A DNA stretch of 64,000 nt from Virgibacillus_P tibetensis (GCF_036026595.1 NZ_JARZFX010000004.1:62001-126000), one strand, 5' to 3'. Counted from the stretch's first letter, positions 44,067 through 52,797 are shown. Numbers and translations are program-made. The notes: generated by a model not told the origin, from the letters alone.

Positions 44067-45305
44067 TTATTCCTCCTTATTTTGTGGTTCGAATACCACT
44101 TTCATTGCTGCTCGAGTACCTTTATTTGAAGCTGTAATTAAAGCTTCTCTATAATCCTCAAGAGGGAATCGATGAGTAATTAATGGCGAAAGATCAACTT
44201 TTCCAAGACGCATTAATTCGATCGCAATATCAAACGTTCTTACCCTTTTTCCTTGATAATCCTCTGTACTATAAGCAAAGCTTCCTTTAATCTCTAACTC
44301 ATTCAGCCATATCGCCGTCCAATCAATACCGTCCATAATTCCGGCAAGTCCTACAAGAACGACTTTTCCACCACTTTTTGAAAAACGAAGTCCATCATTG
44401 ATACTTTGCTTTCTACCAACACACTCATAGACAATATCAGCACCACCCTGTATTACTTCCGGCCCAAATATCGGCTTTAATACCTTGCCATTAAAGGATT
44501 TTGCTAAATCATGAGTATACGTTGATTTACGCAAAAAAATAACTTCATCTGCCCCATAATTACGAGCAAACTCGGCCTGGAGATTATGTTTAACTAAAGC
44601 GACAATTTTACAATCTATATCAAGGGATCGAATAGCTGCAATAATACAAATCCCAATTACTCCACCTCCAATAACAAGGACGGTATCCTCCTTAGTTGGT
44701 GGATTCTGCAAAACACTGTGTAAGGCACAACTAAAAGGTTCAACCATGGCTCCATTTAAATCTTCTATTTCATGAGGGAGTTTAAATACCTGACTTTTAT
44801 GTGCAACCAGATAGGAGCTCCAGCCACCACCTGTGTCACGGCAGGAACCGATTAGTAATCCGGGTGATAGATTCCCTTCCGCTTTATGGTCACATAAACT
44901 GAAATGACCTTCGCGACATGCAGGACACAGATTTGAAAAACCTCTTGGTTCACATGAGAGAATTGGGTCAATCACTACCCGATCCCCACTATTTAATTGG
45001 GATACCTGAGACCCGACTCCAGTAATTTCCCCAACAATTTCGTGACCAATGGTAAAAGGAAATGAAGCAAACGTCGAAGCAGATGGACTATCATTTAGAA
45101 AGATGAGATTAAGGTCACTGCCACATATACCACCATATTTCACTTTCACCTTTACCCATTCCTCATTCGGAAGCTCTGGTTCTGGCCCTTCACCAACTCG
45201 TAAACATGAAAACTTTGAATTCCAATATTGGGAAGGCATTAATCTCCCTGCTACTTTACTAAAAGCATAGCGTGGTAACGTATAATCGAATTGCAACTCT
45301 TTCAA
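44067..45305 (-). CDS. Zinc-dependent MDR alcohol/polyol dehydrogenase
   Basis: A 412-residue medium-chain dehydrogenase, longer than usual (about 350). Catalytic zinc region GGICGSDLN and FTIGHEIVGEI; structural-zinc cysteines in CEPRGFSNLCPACREGHFSLC; NAD loop VLVIGGGVIGICI. It oxidises an alcohol or polyol. TTG start with AAGGTGATATAGA. The partner aldolase suggests a sugar/polyol pathway: oxidation followed by cleavage. The substrate is not known. Confidence 0.85.
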   Translation of the reverse strand: MKELQFDYTLPRYAFSKVAGRLMPSQYWNSKFSCLRVGEGPEPELPNEEWVKVKVKYGGICGSDLNLIFLNDSPSASTFASFPFTIGHEIVGEITGVGSQVSQLNSGDRVVIDPILSCEPRGFSNLCPACREGHFSLCDHKAEGNLSPGLLIGSCRDTGGGWSSYLVAHKSQVFKLPHEIEDLNGAMVEPFSCALHSVLQNPPTKEDTVLVIGGGVIGICIIAAIRSLDIDCKIVALVKHNLQAEFARNYGADEVIFLRKSTYTHDLAKSFNGKVLKPIFGPEVIQGGADIVYECVGRKQSINDGLRFSKSGGKVVLVGLAGIMDGIDWTAIWLNELEIKGSFAYSTEDYQGKRVRTFDIAIELMRLGKVDLSPLITHRFPLEDYREALITASNKGTRAAMKVVFEPQNKEE

Positions 45306-45398
45306 TCTATATCACCTTGTTCCTTAAACAACTAATTAACCCCATGTTGTCCAAGTAGACTTCTATTTATTCATGACTTGACCATAAAATTGAAACCC

Positions 45399-45539
45399 TT
45401 ACTTTTCATCATTTAAAGAAGGGTTTTCTTGATTACTACTTGACTTATTTTCTTCCATTTCTTTCAGGGCCTCATCATAATCAAAATCAATTAACGCCTG
45501 AATCAATTGATTTATGTTGGCAGTGATACCTCTTAACAA
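45399..45539 (-). CDS. Small acidic protein of unknown function
   Basis: A 46-residue reading (MLRGITANINQLIQALIDFD, then YDEALKEMEENKSS and NPSLNDEK) with TTG start and AGGTGATTAAAC as ribosome site. The first half is an amphipathic helix and the tail is acidic/polar. A hairpin (AAACCCTT/AAGGGTTTT) overlaps its stop, which can be its terminator. It lies just upstream of the dehydrogenase operon. Not recognised. Confidence 0.45.
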   Translation of the reverse strand: MLRGITANINQLIQALIDFDYDEALKEMEENKSSSNQENPSLNDEK

Positions 45540-45578
45540 AGTTTAATCACCTACTTTTTAAAGGATGTGGCGTTATCA

Positions 45579-45690
45579 CCGGCCAGCGCCCAGGGACTAG
45601 TAAGACTTCCTTCACCGCCGTAATTTAACTCAACATTGGCTCCCTAGGGATAAGGAAGGCCGACAAAAACCGGGCTTTACGCCTTTGTTG
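45579..45690 (+). repeat. Dispersed repeat family A copy (3' part)
   Basis: Contains CCAGCGCCCAGGGACTAG, TTCCTTCACCGCCGTAAT, AACTCAACATTGGCTC, AAGGCCGAC and GCCTTTGTT in the same order as the copy at 18028. The 5' hairpin part is missing. Confidence 0.8.
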
Positions 45691-45784
45691 GTCTGTTTTC
45701 TTATAGATGTTAATTTACATCAGATGTTCTATGTCTAATCATTATTTTTTACAAAAATAATTTTTATATACAAGTTACTTAAAA

Positions 45785-46350
45785 ATGCTGTAAATGGATT
45801 AAAAATTCTCAATCATACTATCGTAGAAAAAAGCGGCATAACCTGCGTATCCCGAAATTAATTTCAACATGGAACCTATCTACTTATACAGTTAATGTAA
45901 AAGGACCGAATTATTATCAATGGCAAGTTTATCGCAATTCAACTTTGGAAATAATAGACACAATAACGTCTGGCAAGGACTGGGATTTAATGATAGCTTC
46001 ACTGCTAACAAAAAATGATTTCACATTTTATCAAAGATCCTAGAATTGGTTTTGTAGCCTGGAAAGACGGTCAGAGGAATCATGTATTATTTGGAGAATC
46101 AGATAGTGAACTTACATTTTAAGCGAATGGACAATATACCGATCACTATCATCAGAATTGGGGAATAAGTGGAAATTTGTCCGTATTGGATCTCTCTGTT
46201 TACATGAAGAAGATTACCTCACATCAATGATTTTTACTGGGACAGACATAGAACTTAAACATGAACGCATTGCAGATTTTAAAGGATACTCGAACAAACA
46301 AATCATTAAAATTGTATTTACTAACAAACAACTTAAAGGTGAGAATCGTC
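45785..46350 (+). pseudogene. Degenerate coding region of unknown family
   Basis: Several short open stretches in changing frames read like a worn gene: RRKKRHNLRIPKLISTWNLS with NYYQWQVYRNSTLEII (to about 46040), then FIKDPRIGFVAWKDGQ and LFGESDSELTF (about 46025-46120), then a 70-codon frame at 46158 starting MGNKWKFVRIGSL. None has a proper ribosome site. I do not recognise the family. Confidence 0.35.
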
Positions 46351-46354
46351 CAAC

Positions 46355-46945
46355 ATGTTATATGCAATAGTAAAGCCAATTGCAAAATTATTCATACATT
46401 CAAAATTTCGGGTTGAAGTTATTGGTAAGGAAAATATCCCGGAACATACAGCATTTATTGTAGCAGCTAACCATAGTAGCAATTATGATCCCATACTACT
46501 ATCTTGTATAATAAAAAGAGAAATTCATTTTATGGCAAAAGTAGAATTATTTCGCAACAGGTTATGTAAATATTTCTTTTCTGAGATCCATGCTATCCCC
46601 ATTGATCGCCAAAAGGGTATTGTAATACGACCTGTCCGTAATGTTTTGAAGGTTCTTGACCGCGGAGAAGTCTTTGGGATTTTTCCAGAGGGGAGAAGAT
46701 GTAAGAACGGAGAGATTATTCAACCTAAAAAAGGTGTTGCTTTTTTTGCATGTAAAACGAATGTTCCAATAGTACCCGTTGCCATCGTTGGAGTAAAAAA
46801 AGGATATCGAACTCCGGTAAAGATTATAATCGGGTCAAAAATAAATGTGAACCATTTAAATATATCCGACTACTCTACGCTCGCCTTGCATGTCATGAAT
46901 AAAATTAGAGAACTTCAAACAAACAATAGCGAGAGTGATTTTTGA
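46355..46945 (+). CDS. 1-acylglycerol-3-phosphate acyltransferase (PlsC type)
   Basis: A 196-residue acyltransferase. Motif I NHSSNYD (HX4D, about 40-46), motif II near AIPIDRQKG, motif III GIFPEGRR (about 107-114), motif IV VPIVPVAIVG. It acylates lysophosphatidic acid to phosphatidic acid, at the membrane face. ATG at 46355 with AAGGTGAGAATCGTCCAAC upstream (weak spacing). It heads a lipid-type group with two lipid kinases. Confidence 0.88.
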   Translation: MLYAIVKPIAKLFIHSKFRVEVIGKENIPEHTAFIVAANHSSNYDPILLSCIIKREIHFMAKVELFRNRLCKYFFSEIHAIPIDRQKGIVIRPVRNVLKVLDRGEVFGIFPEGRRCKNGEIIQPKKGVAFFACKTNVPIVPVAIVGVKKGYRTPVKIIIGSKINVNHLNISDYSTLALHVMNKIRELQTNNSESDF

Positions 46946-46956
46946 AAACAGGAAAG

Positions 46957-47086
46957 CATAAAATTTTTGGCTGCAATTAATTCTTACAATTAAACAGCTA
47001 CGTCCGGCTCCTCCTTACGATAAATTAACATCGATTCGCTACGGATGAGGAAGGCCGACTAAAACCGGGCGCTTGCGCCTTTGTTA
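46957..47086 (+). repeat. Dispersed repeat family A copy
   Basis: Starts TAAAATTTTTGGCTGCAATT and ends GGCGCTTGCGCCTTTGTT (hairpin plus T tract, terminator-like). It ends three bases before the AGGAGG of the next gene. Confidence 0.85.
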
Positions 47087-47088
47087 AA

Positions 47089-47105
47089 AGGAGGTTTTTT
47101 TTATA
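47089..47105 (+). promoter_or_regulatory. Ribosome site that points to an ATA codon
   Basis: AGGAGG (47089-47094) has an 8-base spacer to ATA at 47103, which is in frame with the lipid kinase. The nearest standard start, TTG 47118, is 23 bases away. Confidence 0.5.
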
Positions 47106-47117
47106 AATAAACAAGCT

Positions 47118-47993
47118 TTGTTGGTTTACAATCCTGTTTCGGGGAAGAAGAAAAACCATAAAAATTTGGATCTTTTATTAAAAAAACTTTTAGAAATTGG
47201 TTATCAAGTTACGGTCTATTCATCCATGGAATTAAATAACCATGATAACGCGATTAAAGAAGCGTGTGAAAACAAATGGGATACCATCTTTATTGCAGGT
47301 GGTGATGGCACGGTAAACCACACACTTCAATATGTAGCGGAGCAAGCATATAGACCAAAAGTGGGGGTATTCCCATTTGGTACTAGCAATGAATTTGCAA
47401 AATTTATTGGAATTCCTACTAACATTAAAGAAGCCGTATCTGTTATCGAAAGAGGACAAACAAAAACCGTTGATATCGGGAAGTTTGGCAACCAATACTT
47501 TGCCAACATTGCAGCAGCGGGTTGGTTAACAGATATTACATATAAAACTTCACCTTTTCTTAAATCATACTTTGGTGAGTTTGCTTATAGTCTGTACTTT
47601 ATAAAAACATTACTGCTGGCAAAACAACCTGGAGAAATTTCAATTCGTGTTTCTCCTCATATGGAGCTGTCTGATCTCTCTGTTTTTTTAATTATGAACG
47701 GAAATTCTGTTGGACCATTAGAACGACTTATCAATACGACAACACACCTTAATGATGGTTATTTCCACCTTCTTACTTGTAAAAAAACGAATCGCTTTCA
47801 ATTGCTTTTAGCCTTACTCGCAAAGATTTTACATATTACAGACAATGTTTCCACCATAAACTATACCCAAATCAACTCGGGTTCTTTTAAAATACCTGAA
47901 TCATTAATGGTAAATCTTGATGGTGATCAATCTCAAGTAAATAGTATGGAGTTTAAGGTTCTACCACATCATCTCCGTGTATTTATCCCTTAA
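47118..47993 (+). CDS. Lipid kinase, YegS/DagK family, copy 1
   Basis: A diacylglycerol-kinase catalytic-domain protein of 291 residues from TTG 47118, or 296 from the ATA at 47103 (reading INKQALLVYNPVSGK, close to the family start M-K-x-A-x-x-[IV]-[VY]-N-P). The nucleotide motif is AGGDGTVNH (about 57-65) and PFGTSNEFAKF follows (about 91-101). It phosphorylates a lipid with ATP. No ATG exists near the 5' end, so the start is abnormal. It lies after the acyltransferase and before a second kinase. Confidence 0.85.
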   Translation: MLVYNPVSGKKKNHKNLDLLLKKLLEIGYQVTVYSSMELNNHDNAIKEACENKWDTIFIAGGDGTVNHTLQYVAEQAYRPKVGVFPFGTSNEFAKFIGIPTNIKEAVSVIERGQTKTVDIGKFGNQYFANIAAAGWLTDITYKTSPFLKSYFGEFAYSLYFIKTLLLAKQPGEISIRVSPHMELSDLSVFLIMNGNSVGPLERLINTTTHLNDGYFHLLTCKKTNRFQLLLALLAKILHITDNVSTINYTQINSGSFKIPESLMVNLDGDQSQVNSMEFKVLPHHLRVFIP

Positions 47994-48068
47994 GGGAAGA
48001 TATTTTTGAGATTGTTGATATATAAAGAACAGGAAGATTCATAAAAACTTTCATAATAGGTGATGAAA

Positions 48069-48956
48069 ATGTATTGTTTTATAGTAAATAAATCTTCTGG
48101 TAGTGGAAGAGCTAAGAAAATCGCGTATCATATCGAAAACACACTTCAGGAAAAATGCATTCGTTATCGTATACTGTATACACGACAACCTAATCATGCT
48201 ACGAAATTAGTTCAGGAAATGGTACAAAAAAAAGAAGTGAAGGCTATTATTGCGGTAGGCGGGGATGGTACGGTCCATGAGGTAATTAACGGACTAGTCG
48301 GTTCTGATATACCATTAGGAGTTATTCCAGCAGGATCAGGAAATGATTTTTGCAGAGGTATGGGTATACCACTTCAATACAATAAAGCATTAGAACGTAT
48401 TTTGAAAGATGAACGGAAGGTTATTGATGTTGGACGCATTAACGATAAATTCTTTGCCACAATAGTTGGGGTAGGTTTTGATGGACAGGTGGCACAGGAA
48501 ACAAATAATTCCCAAAATAAAAGAGTGTTGAATTTAACTAGAATGGGTAGCATCTCCTACATTATTAATGTATTGAAAGTTTTGCTTTATTATAAACCTA
48601 CGAGTGTTGATTTACATCTTGATCAGAAGCTAACCACACATCAAAATGTATGGTTAATTGCAATTGCCAACTCACCATTTTATGCAGGAGGAATGATGAT
48701 TTGTCCTGATGCTAAAAATAACGACCAACTTTTTGATGTTTGTATTGTTAAAGGAATTTCAAGGTGGAAGCTTTTACGAATTTTCCCGTCTGTTTTTAAA
48801 GGAAAACATATTTACCATTCCTGTATTACTACATTAAAAGCAAAGGAGCTGAATATTACTTCAAATGTCCCCATGACGGCGCATGGTGACGGGGAAATCA
48901 TTGGTACTACCCCATTTAAAATAATGATTATCCCATCAACCCTAACTGTACTCTGA
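48069..48956 (+). CDS. Lipid kinase, YegS/DagK family, copy 2
   Basis: A 295-residue diacylglycerol-kinase family protein with VNKSSGSGRAKKI (N-terminal NP.SG equivalent), AVGGDGTVHEVINGL and IPAGSGNDFCRGMGIP. The ATG at 48069 is chosen for spacing after AGGTGATG; GTG 48060 and ATG 48063 are alternatives. It differs strongly from the copy at 47118, so they likely have different substrates. It follows by 75 bases. Confidence 0.88.
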   Translation: MYCFIVNKSSGSGRAKKIAYHIENTLQEKCIRYRILYTRQPNHATKLVQEMVQKKEVKAIIAVGGDGTVHEVINGLVGSDIPLGVIPAGSGNDFCRGMGIPLQYNKALERILKDERKVIDVGRINDKFFATIVGVGFDGQVAQETNNSQNKRVLNLTRMGSISYIINVLKVLLYYKPTSVDLHLDQKLTTHQNVWLIAIANSPFYAGGMMICPDAKNNDQLFDVCIVKGISRWKLLRIFPSVFKGKHIYHSCITTLKAKELNITSNVPMTAHGDGEIIGTTPFKIMIIPSTLTVL

Positions 48957-49108
48957 TATTCTGTTGGAAACAGGTTATTTCCGCGCAAAAAATGTATTTC
49001 CTTTTCAAGGACGTAGCAATAGAGTCGAAATCCTATAACCTATACCTCTCAGGAGAAAAGGAAGGTCAACGTAGACCACCACTTTGAGCTTTTGCTACTA
49101 CTCTCTTT

Positions 49109-50581
49109 TTATTGCACCAACAACTCAAACCAAGCTTTCAAATCTATTGTACGTAAATGATTGGGGGCGGAATTCGTACCACTGATAATCATCGATACAA
49201 GTGAATCCTGCTTATGCAATCCCCCATGACTAGCACCTCCGACGTGTGTTGGAGAACCCTCAGCCTTAAATTCATAGCCGGGCTTTGCGCTTACTACCAC
49301 ATAATCACCATCATGTGAATGAAAAGCAGCATGTAACCTCGCTAGGGCATCCGGGTAATTTTTGTAGCTGATTTTCTTATTATTTACTTCGATGTCCAGT
49401 ATGTCATAATTCCCTTCTATAAACCATGACTGTCCATAATCATCACTAAAGTCCCCTTGAGAATGAAAGTAGAGATGTCCCTCATGAATGCCGGATAAAA
49501 CGGTTATCACTTTTCCTTTTTTTAATGCAATGACATCGATTCGATTATCTTGCTGAAATATTTTTGCTATATCTTCTAAACGTACCTTTTGTGAATTAAG
49601 GGAATAAATATAGGACATTCTCTCGTTAACCCCTAGAACGATATCATCTTCAGATGTAACACCTTTTCTTAGCTTTGCAATTTGATAGGAGTTTAACAAC
49701 TTTGGTAAATGAATTAATGCTTTTTTTCTATTTTTCTCAATCCCTGCCTGACCATTATCACCAAGGATAATCCATATATTTTTTTCAAATATCTCCTCCC
49801 AGGATTCATATTGGTTCAATATTCTCTGTAATTGTTTGTCTACTTTTTGGATTCCCTTACTATCCGTTCTTCCATTTTTGTGTACACGTTGATCAAAATC
49901 TGGTAAATATGTAATGGTAAAAGGCGGAAGCTTGTCTTGACTTAAAAGGTAATTTAATTCATCTACTGAAAAACGATCGTTGAATCCATGTTTTTTTGAA
50001 ATGTACGTATTCTTTTTTAATGGATTTAGTGTGTGAAACAATCCATAGGAGAATAAATCCGGTATATACGTTTTCATTTCCTTATTTAAACCTGTTATAA
50101 ACGATAGGAGAAATGGTATTTTCAATTGATCAGGCTTGCTCCCTCTGTATAATAAGGCATTAATAGACGCCGTTTGAATCCCCTTATCTTTTAACGTTTC
50201 GTGAATAGTTTGATGCTGCTTGCTTAAATGTTCATGATTTAAATTATAAAAAACATCAGTAAGAGATTGCTTTATTCCCAATTTAAATAGCTCTGTACCG
50301 CTACTTCCATAATTTATAATTCTATTTTCCTTTTTATTAAACCAAACCAATCCCGGAACTTTGTGTTTATCACAATATACCCCTGTTAATAACGAACTGT
50401 CGACATTGACAGACATAGTTGGAAAGGGACAAACTAAATCCGGATAATACTGTCCATTTTCCATAAAGAATTTTAACGCAGGGATTTTTTCTTCTTCTAA
50501 TGCTGCTTGTATGGAAACATCCATTAATGTATCAATCATTAGCAGGATAACGTTTTTCTTTTGAGGATTCAATGACGGCAT
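49109..50581 (-). CDS. Alkaline-phosphatase-superfamily hydrolase (type I phosphodiesterase family)
   Basis: A 490-residue protein with NVILLMIDTLMDVS (metal Asp about 17), the nucleophile region PFPTMSVNVDSSLLTG (Thr/Ser about 54-62), and later the metal residues ILGDNGQAG and SHGG. It hydrolyses phosphodiesters or phosphomonoesters. No signal peptide or membrane helix, so it looks cytoplasmic. ATG at 50581 with AGAAAGGAAAATTAAGT. It faces the lipid kinases. Confidence 0.82.
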   Translation of the reverse strand: MPSLNPQKKNVILLMIDTLMDVSIQAALEEEKIPALKFFMENGQYYPDLVCPFPTMSVNVDSSLLTGVYCDKHKVPGLVWFNKKENRIINYGSSGTELFKLGIKQSLTDVFYNLNHEHLSKQHQTIHETLKDKGIQTASINALLYRGSKPDQLKIPFLLSFITGLNKEMKTYIPDLFSYGLFHTLNPLKKNTYISKKHGFNDRFSVDELNYLLSQDKLPPFTITYLPDFDQRVHKNGRTDSKGIQKVDKQLQRILNQYESWEEIFEKNIWIILGDNGQAGIEKNRKKALIHLPKLLNSYQIAKLRKGVTSEDDIVLGVNERMSYIYSLNSQKVRLEDIAKIFQQDNRIDVIALKKGKVITVLSGIHEGHLYFHSQGDFSDDYGQSWFIEGNYDILDIEVNNKKISYKNYPDALARLHAAFHSHDGDYVVVSAKPGYEFKAEGSPTHVGGASHGGLHKQDSLVSMIISGTNSAPNHLRTIDLKAWFELLVQ

Positions 50582-51013
50582 ACTTAATTTTCCTTTCTAG
50601 TAAAAGCACTTTTGTTTTCTTGTTAGTATGAAATACTATGTAAAAATTTAGAACAAAACTTGATGTAATTACTTCTAATAGAAGTCTTGCTTAACAAATA
50701 TATAGTTGAATTTATACCTTGGTGGTGTTATGAGGGATATATGTACCCGCCCCCCCAATAATAGATGGGATTTATGTTTGCCCATCTTCTTTAAGGCGGA
50801 TTAATATAGGTCATGATCTAAGGCATCAAAAAATGACACTTCATCATTTGAATAAAAATATTTATTCATCATTTTACCCAACCTCTTCATTTAGATACGC
50901 AAATACATATTATTTAATGGAAAACACAGGGCTGTATAATTTGGGTCGACTTATAAAAACTATAATGGATTCGAAAAGGTATTTTCAGAATCCAATGAAG
51001 GGTGGTGAATACA
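50582..51013. other. Gene-free divergent interval
   Basis: About 430 bases. A hairpin AGATGGG/CCCATCT with TCTTT stands at 50763-50790. A 62-codon frame at 50833 exists but lacks a good ribosome site and any recognisable features. Confidence 0.4.
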
Positions 51014-51199
51014 ATGAATAACCGTGGCATGATGACTTTGCTAACGATCGGAGCTGCTGGTGCCGCAATTTATGGGGTTACTAGAGGAGTCCAAAATGGA
51101 ACATTTCAAAAGTTGCCTCAAACCATTTCAAATGCACTAAATAACCAAAACGCTCAACAAATAACCGAACCATTACAAAATATGATGGGCAACAATTAA
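51014..51199 (+). CDS. Small membrane-associated protein
   Basis: A 61-residue protein with a hydrophobic segment (MMTLLTIGAAGAAIYGVTRG) and a polar tail rich in Gln and Asn. ATG at 51014 with GGGTGGTGAATACA; an upstream GTG is not needed. Reminiscent of small YrzQ-type proteins, but not firmly recognised. Confidence 0.6.
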   Translation: MNNRGMMTLLTIGAAGAAIYGVTRGVQNGTFQKLPQTISNALNNQNAQQITEPLQNMMGNN

Positions 51200-51211
51200 C
51201 TTGACTAATGC

Positions 51212-51388
51212 ATTGGGGCAAGGACAGGTGTATATAAAGAAATTGGTGAGACGGGCACGAGTGTAAGCGATCCGAAGATAGTTACGCTTAAGGTTGGAGA
51301 GAAATTTCCGCAAACCTCAAACCAGAACCGCTTTGGACAAATGAGAAAAACTGATTATAAAAAGGATATACCTGTTATCGATGGATAA
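51212..51388 (+). pseudogene. YjzC-family remnant lacking its start
   Basis: A 58-codon reading without ATG/GTG/TTG start: IGARTGVYKEIGETGTSVSD, then PKIVTLKVGEKFPQTSNQN. The middle matches B. subtilis YjzC (NNGVYVEIGETG, GDRFP.N.N.NR). Upstream, in another frame, TTG GGG CAA GGA CAG looks like the MGQxH start of YjzC; about ten codons plus the frame were lost between. No ribosome site is seen. Confidence 0.6.
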
Positions 51389-51407
51389 TAACGGACTTTA
51401 AGACAAA

Positions 51408-51457
51408 AGAAAGCATCTGTGCAAGTGATGAGTGATCACCATGCTGCAGATGCTTTT
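51408..51457 (+). terminator. Terminator
   Basis: AAAAGAAAGCATCTG faces CAGATGCTTTT. Confidence 0.8.
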
Positions 51458-51465
51458 GTTAGGTG

Positions 51466-51636
51466 CTAGCCCATTTTTCTGGGCGTGGTATTTGGTTTCT
51501 TTGTTTGTTGGCTTTGCATGCGGTGATTGGAACTGTTCATGTTCGTTTTATTGCTGTTGTTTTTTTGTGCTTGTTTTTTTCTTTCCAGTTGCTGCTTAAC
51601 AATTTCCTGCATACTTAGTTTTTTCTCGTTAGACAT
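51466..51636 (-). CDS. Small basic Gln/Asn/Lys-rich protein
   Basis: A 56-residue reverse-strand protein: MSNEKKLSMQEIVKQQLERK, KQAQKNNSNKTNMNSSN, then MQSQQTKKPNTTPRKMG. GAGGAG lies before the ATG. Very hydrophilic and basic; composition fits small spore-type proteins, family not recognised. Confidence 0.65.
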   Translation of the reverse strand: MSNEKKLSMQEIVKQQLERKKQAQKNNSNKTNMNSSNHRMQSQQTKKPNTTPRKMG

Positions 51637-51725
51637 TCAAGTGTCTCCTCTACAATTTCTGTTACTTTCTTTATTATAATACAAAAAACAATTATATAGC
51701 TATTTTTTTCTAGTTGTTGCCTGTG

Positions 51726-52367
51726 TTAGGGCAATAAAAAGAGTAATACACAAAAGAAGTGTGCCGTAGTCCCTGCTATTACAAATAAATGCCATACAGC
51801 ATGGTGGTATTTAAAACCTCTCCAAACATAGAATATAGCCCCAAATGTATAACAAACGCCACCAATCACAAACAGAATAAGTCCGTTAATATTTAAATTT
51901 TCGACAATCTGATTCCAGCCCATGGTAACCATCCATCCCATAGCTATGTAAAGAATAGTCGAAGTGAATAGATATTTTTTTACAAAATAGGCCTTAAATA
52001 CGGTACCTGCTATAGCAAGTCCCCATATAATTCCAAACATCGTCCAGCCTAATGCACCTTGTATGATAATAAATGTAAATGGTGTGTATGTTCCTGCAAT
52101 AAATAAGTAAATGGATGCGTGGTCAAATATTTCGAATAAGTCTTTTGCTTTACCTTGAGGAAGCGCATGTACCATGGTAGATGACAAATACAGAATAACC
52201 ATTGTGGATCCAAATATAGTGAAGCTGACAACGTGCCAGGCATTTCCATAGAGTGACGAATAAACGATTAATACAACTAAACCTGCAATGCTTAAGACTG
52301 CTCCAATTCCATGTGTTATCGCATTTGCGATTTCCTCACCCTTTGAAAAGGTGTGTGTTTCTGCCAA
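51726..52367 (-). CDS. trhA: PAQR-family membrane protein TrhA (hemolysin III)
   Basis: A 213-residue protein with seven membrane helices. Family residues: FSKGEEIANAITHGIGA, GSTMVILYLSSTMVHAL, FEIFDHASIYLFIAGTYTPFT and the terminal HAVWHLFVIAGTTAHFF, which supply the metal-binding His/Asp set of the PAQR/YqfA group. Members affect membrane lipid homeostasis. ATG with AAGGAATGATCTAATT, a moderate ribosome site. Confidence 0.92.
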   Translation of the reverse strand: MAETHTFSKGEEIANAITHGIGAVLSIAGLVVLIVYSSLYGNAWHVVSFTIFGSTMVILYLSSTMVHALPQGKAKDLFEIFDHASIYLFIAGTYTPFTFIIIQGALGWTMFGIIWGLAIAGTVFKAYFVKKYLFTSTILYIAMGWMVTMGWNQIVENLNINGLILFVIGGVCYTFGAIFYVWRGFKYHHAVWHLFVIAGTTAHFFCVLLFLLP

Positions 52368-52587
52368 TTAGATCATTCCTTACTCTATTAAAGTTGGTTA
52401 CTAAGATCACCTAATCCTGTTTGAGCTAAATAATTCTCTTATACATTTTCTTAAGTATAACAGAATTATTATGAAAAGCATTTGGAGTATAACCTAACTA
52501 AAGCCTAAATAGGGATAAGTTTTCAGCATCTAAGAGATATGTTATAGTTAGTTTCAAAAGTAACTTAACTGTAAGGGGAAGTTTAAA

Positions 52588-52797
52588 ATGTCAGTAATTG
52601 ATTTCCAAGCAGCACGAAAGTGGTCTAAGATTCCTAAAGACGCACAAGAACTGCTCCTTAATAACGTGTTCTGTTCACATTGCACTGAGACAACTATCGT
52701 AGACTATACACTGCATAATAATGAATATGGTGTCCTTCTCAAAGGTAATTGTAAAAAATGCGGGGGAGAAGTAGCGAGACTTGTAGAAGATGCATAG
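52588..52797 (+). CDS. Small zinc-ribbon-type protein
   Basis: A 69-residue protein. Residues 29-32 (CSHC) and 56-59 (CKKC) form a four-cysteine site; the N-terminus MSVIDFQAARKWSKIP is conserved in Bacillaceae as I recall. Function unknown. ATG with AAGGGGAAG upstream; a terminator follows. Confidence 0.8.
   Translation: MSVIDFQAARKWSKIPKDAQELLLNNVFCSHCTETTIVDYTLHNNEYGVLLKGNCKKCGGEVARLVEDA

Noticed and set aside
50833..51021. 62-codon plus-strand frame (MTLHHLNKN start)
   Set aside because: No usable ribosome site, no recognisable features, and it overlaps the ribosome site and start of the better supported small gene at 51014.
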